This document shows positions 62,847-64,000 of a stretch of DNA of 64,000 nucleotides, one piece after another (the stretch's first letter is position 1; each line of letters begins with the position of its first letter). This DNA is from Bacteroidota bacterium (GTDB taxonomy: Bacteria; Bacteroidota; Bacteroidia; CAILMK01; JACPUW01): NCBI GenBank assembly GCA_016192035.1, contig JACPUW010000043.1, positions 19,044-83,043 of the forward strand. The letters are read 5' to 3'. The translations under genes and the position numbers were made by a program. A model generated the notes under the pieces. The model did not search any database. It had not been told where the DNA came from and saw only the letters and a program-made list of their open reading frames with translations.

Positions 62847-63208
62847 TGGAGTTATTAGCGATATACAAAAAATGGTTTGCCAAGCTGATTTTAATTCCTT
62901 TTAGCTTCCTTGTTTTTTACTTTAGCGCCATATCCGTTTCAGCAAGTCCAATCATTTTTGATCAAGATCATCATACTGGTACTTCAGAAATCTGCACCTA
63001 TGATGAAGCTGAAAGATTAGTGTGGAATGGAGTCGGTCAGACTGCTGGGCTAAGTCGAGTGCTTTCAGTAAAAGGGGTAAGACAGGATCGTGAAGTTTTA
63101 GTAGCAGTGGCGAGTGTTGCTGCTAAGGGGGTACCAAAACCAACCCACGTAAACCAACCGCTAACCCTTAAACCCCTTACCCCTAAACCCTTAAACCCCC
63201 TACCTTAG
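62846..63208 (+). CDS. Small protein with one membrane segment, between cassettes 3 and 4
   Basis: 120 residues from the ATG at 62846. A hydrophobic helix (LILIPFSFLVFYFSAISVSA) then DQDHHTGTSEICTYDEAERL, GLSRVLSVKGVRQDREVLVA. The last ~30 codons run into the conserved linker (AAKGVPKPTHVNQPLT), which continues to the stop. It may be a second immunity part, an inner-membrane accessory, or a tip remnant. The translated linker before cassette 3 reads AAKGIPEPTYISQPLT, with substitutions keeping similar residues, so the linker was once protein-coding. Confidence 0.5.
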   Translation: MELLAIYKKWFAKLILIPFSFLVFYFSAISVSASPIIFDQDHHTGTSEICTYDEAERLVWNGVGQTAGLSRVLSVKGVRQDREVLVAVASVAAKGVPKPTHVNQPLTLKPLTPKPLNPLP

Positions 63209-63214
63209 CCCCAA
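63119..63214 (+). repeat. Conserved linker before cassette 4
   Basis: Partner of 60183-60255, longer by an extra block of CCCTAAAC/CCCTTAAAC units (63155-63205), which looks like a telomere-type repeat but is a local expansion. Confidence 0.8.
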
Positions 63215-64000
63215 ATGTCAAAGCCCGCACATATCAAAGACATAGCGCAACTACTTGTGCAGCATGGCGGCACCAAAAAGCATAATACCGCCCACCACTA
63301 CGACCTGGCGGGCAACATATTGAAGATACTGGAGCGCAGCACCGATTGCGGCCTGGCCGGCACGCCCGACCAACTGGACCGCAAGTTCAGTTACGACCCT
63401 ATGAACCGCCTGCTGAGCGCCACGGGCCGCGAGGCCACCACCATCAGCGACCTGGACCTGTGGGCCAACCCCTCCCGCACCGGAACTGGCGGAAACCCAG
63501 CCCCATCATCCATGCAGGCCTATACCCGCACCTATGCCTACGACAAAATGGGCAACATCCTGCAACTGAAACAGACCGCCGGCAACACCTTTACCCGAAA
63601 CTTTCACTACGACACTATTAGTTCTGATAACCTATTGCACTCCATAAAAAAGGCGGACAATACCACAAACTATGCAACTTTTACCTACGATAGCAACGGA
63701 AATAAGCTTACAGCCGGTACCACCCGGAACTATATATGGGATTATGCCGACCAACTCAAAACCTACCTCAACCAAACCGGCACCAGCGAACCTAGCGTGT
63801 ATGCCCAGTACCTTTACAGCGGCGGCCAAAGGGTGAAAAAACAGGTACGTACCAGCGGTGGCGGCACCGAAACCACCGTGTATATTGATGGCGTTTTTGA
63901 GCACAAATACAGCGGCACAAACTCCCAAAGTATAATAAAAGTAGGCGGAGTAGCCACCGTGCTCACCGGCTATGCCTTTGACGGCCTGAGCGGTACAAGC
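63215..64000 (+). CDS. Orphan Rhs cassette 4 (3' end outside window)
   Basis: Open reading frame of 262 codons from the ATG at 63215 to the window edge without a stop. It starts exactly like cassette 3 (SKPAHIKDIAQ...) and follows it to about codon 130; from there (HYDTISSDNLLHSIKKADNT, TAGTTRNYIWDYADQLK) it is more diverged, then returns to QRVKKQVRTSGGGTETTVY and GYAFDGLSGTS. The tip lies outside the window. Its core differs from 1 and 3 in the middle, so it is not a simple copy. Confidence 0.88.
   Translation, partial: MSKPAHIKDIAQLLVQHGGTKKHNTAHHYDLAGNILKILERSTDCGLAGTPDQLDRKFSYDPMNRLLSATGREATTISDLDLWANPSRTGTGGNPAPSSMQAYTRTYAYDKMGNILQLKQTAGNTFTRNFHYDTISSDNLLHSIKKADNTTNYATFTYDSNGNKLTAGTTRNYIWDYADQLKTYLNQTGTSEPSVYAQYLYSGGQRVKKQVRTSGGGTETTVYIDGVFEHKYSGTNSQSIIKVGGVATVLTGYAFDGLSGTS

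Noticed and set aside
63150..63206. True telomeric repeat
   Set aside because: Short, imperfect and within a bacterial gene array; better explained as local slippage.
1..64000. tRNA or rRNA genes
   Set aside because: No conserved T-loop with matching acceptor stems or rRNA segment seen in the intergenic regions.

Overview
The window reads as a chromosome segment of a member of the Bacteroidota, most likely Cytophagales or a close relative. Evidence: several proteins end in type IX secretion (T9SS) sorting domains of both the ordinary C-terminal type and the gliding-motility-associated type; the T9SS protein PorD is encoded; there is a TonB-dependent receptor/DUF4249 lipoprotein pair and an ECF sigma/anti-sigma/outer-membrane-barrel trio; and many gene starts are preceded by the Bacteroidota -7 element TAnnTTTG rather than by strong Shine-Dalgarno sites. 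The species cannot be named from sequence alone.

Positions 1-6.2 kb hold secreted and envelope proteins: two delta-60-type/T9SS genes whose last ~240 bp are almost identical, a lipoprotein, and an ECF sigma - anti-sigma - outer-membrane-barrel operon. From 6.2 to 11.9 kb come small lipoproteins, lipA, an OsmC protein, and a tight (+) operon of a DtxR-like regulator, hotdog thioesterase, smpB, a WG-repeat protein and a 1482-residue pseudokinase/SF1-helicase protein (to 16.4 kb). From 16.4 to 30.9 kb is mostly core metabolism: sulfotransferase, lhgO, a metallo-beta-lactamase-fold hydrolase, gap, DUF4294, a plugless outer-membrane barrel with a giant TPR protein, yebC, an alpha/beta hydrolase, and divergent arginase-family and arginine-decarboxylase genes.

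From 31 to 54.7 kb: two large T9SS cargo proteins, a sigma-54-type response regulator without a DNA-binding domain, a prolyl oligopeptidase, a TonB receptor/DUF4249 pair, rsmF-like methyltransferase, the fabI-recN-porD run, an M14 peptidase, an OmpH-like lipoprotein, an HD protein, a KefB-like antiporter and a HI0933-type flavoprotein.

From 54.7 kb to the right edge the character changes. A repeat-rich non-coding stretch with a strong-looking promoter and a structured element is followed by a scrap heap of fused gene fragments (tyrosine recombinase tail, Rhs fragment, hsdM tail, truncated RhuM), a complete RhuM-type gene, and then a tandem array of at least four promoterless Rhs core fragments. 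The first three carry different, AT-rich C-terminal tips, each followed by a small gene that looks like its immunity protein; the fourth runs off the window. This looks like an orphan Rhs toxin-tip reservoir built over a decayed type I restriction-modification locus, and it is the most interesting part of the window.
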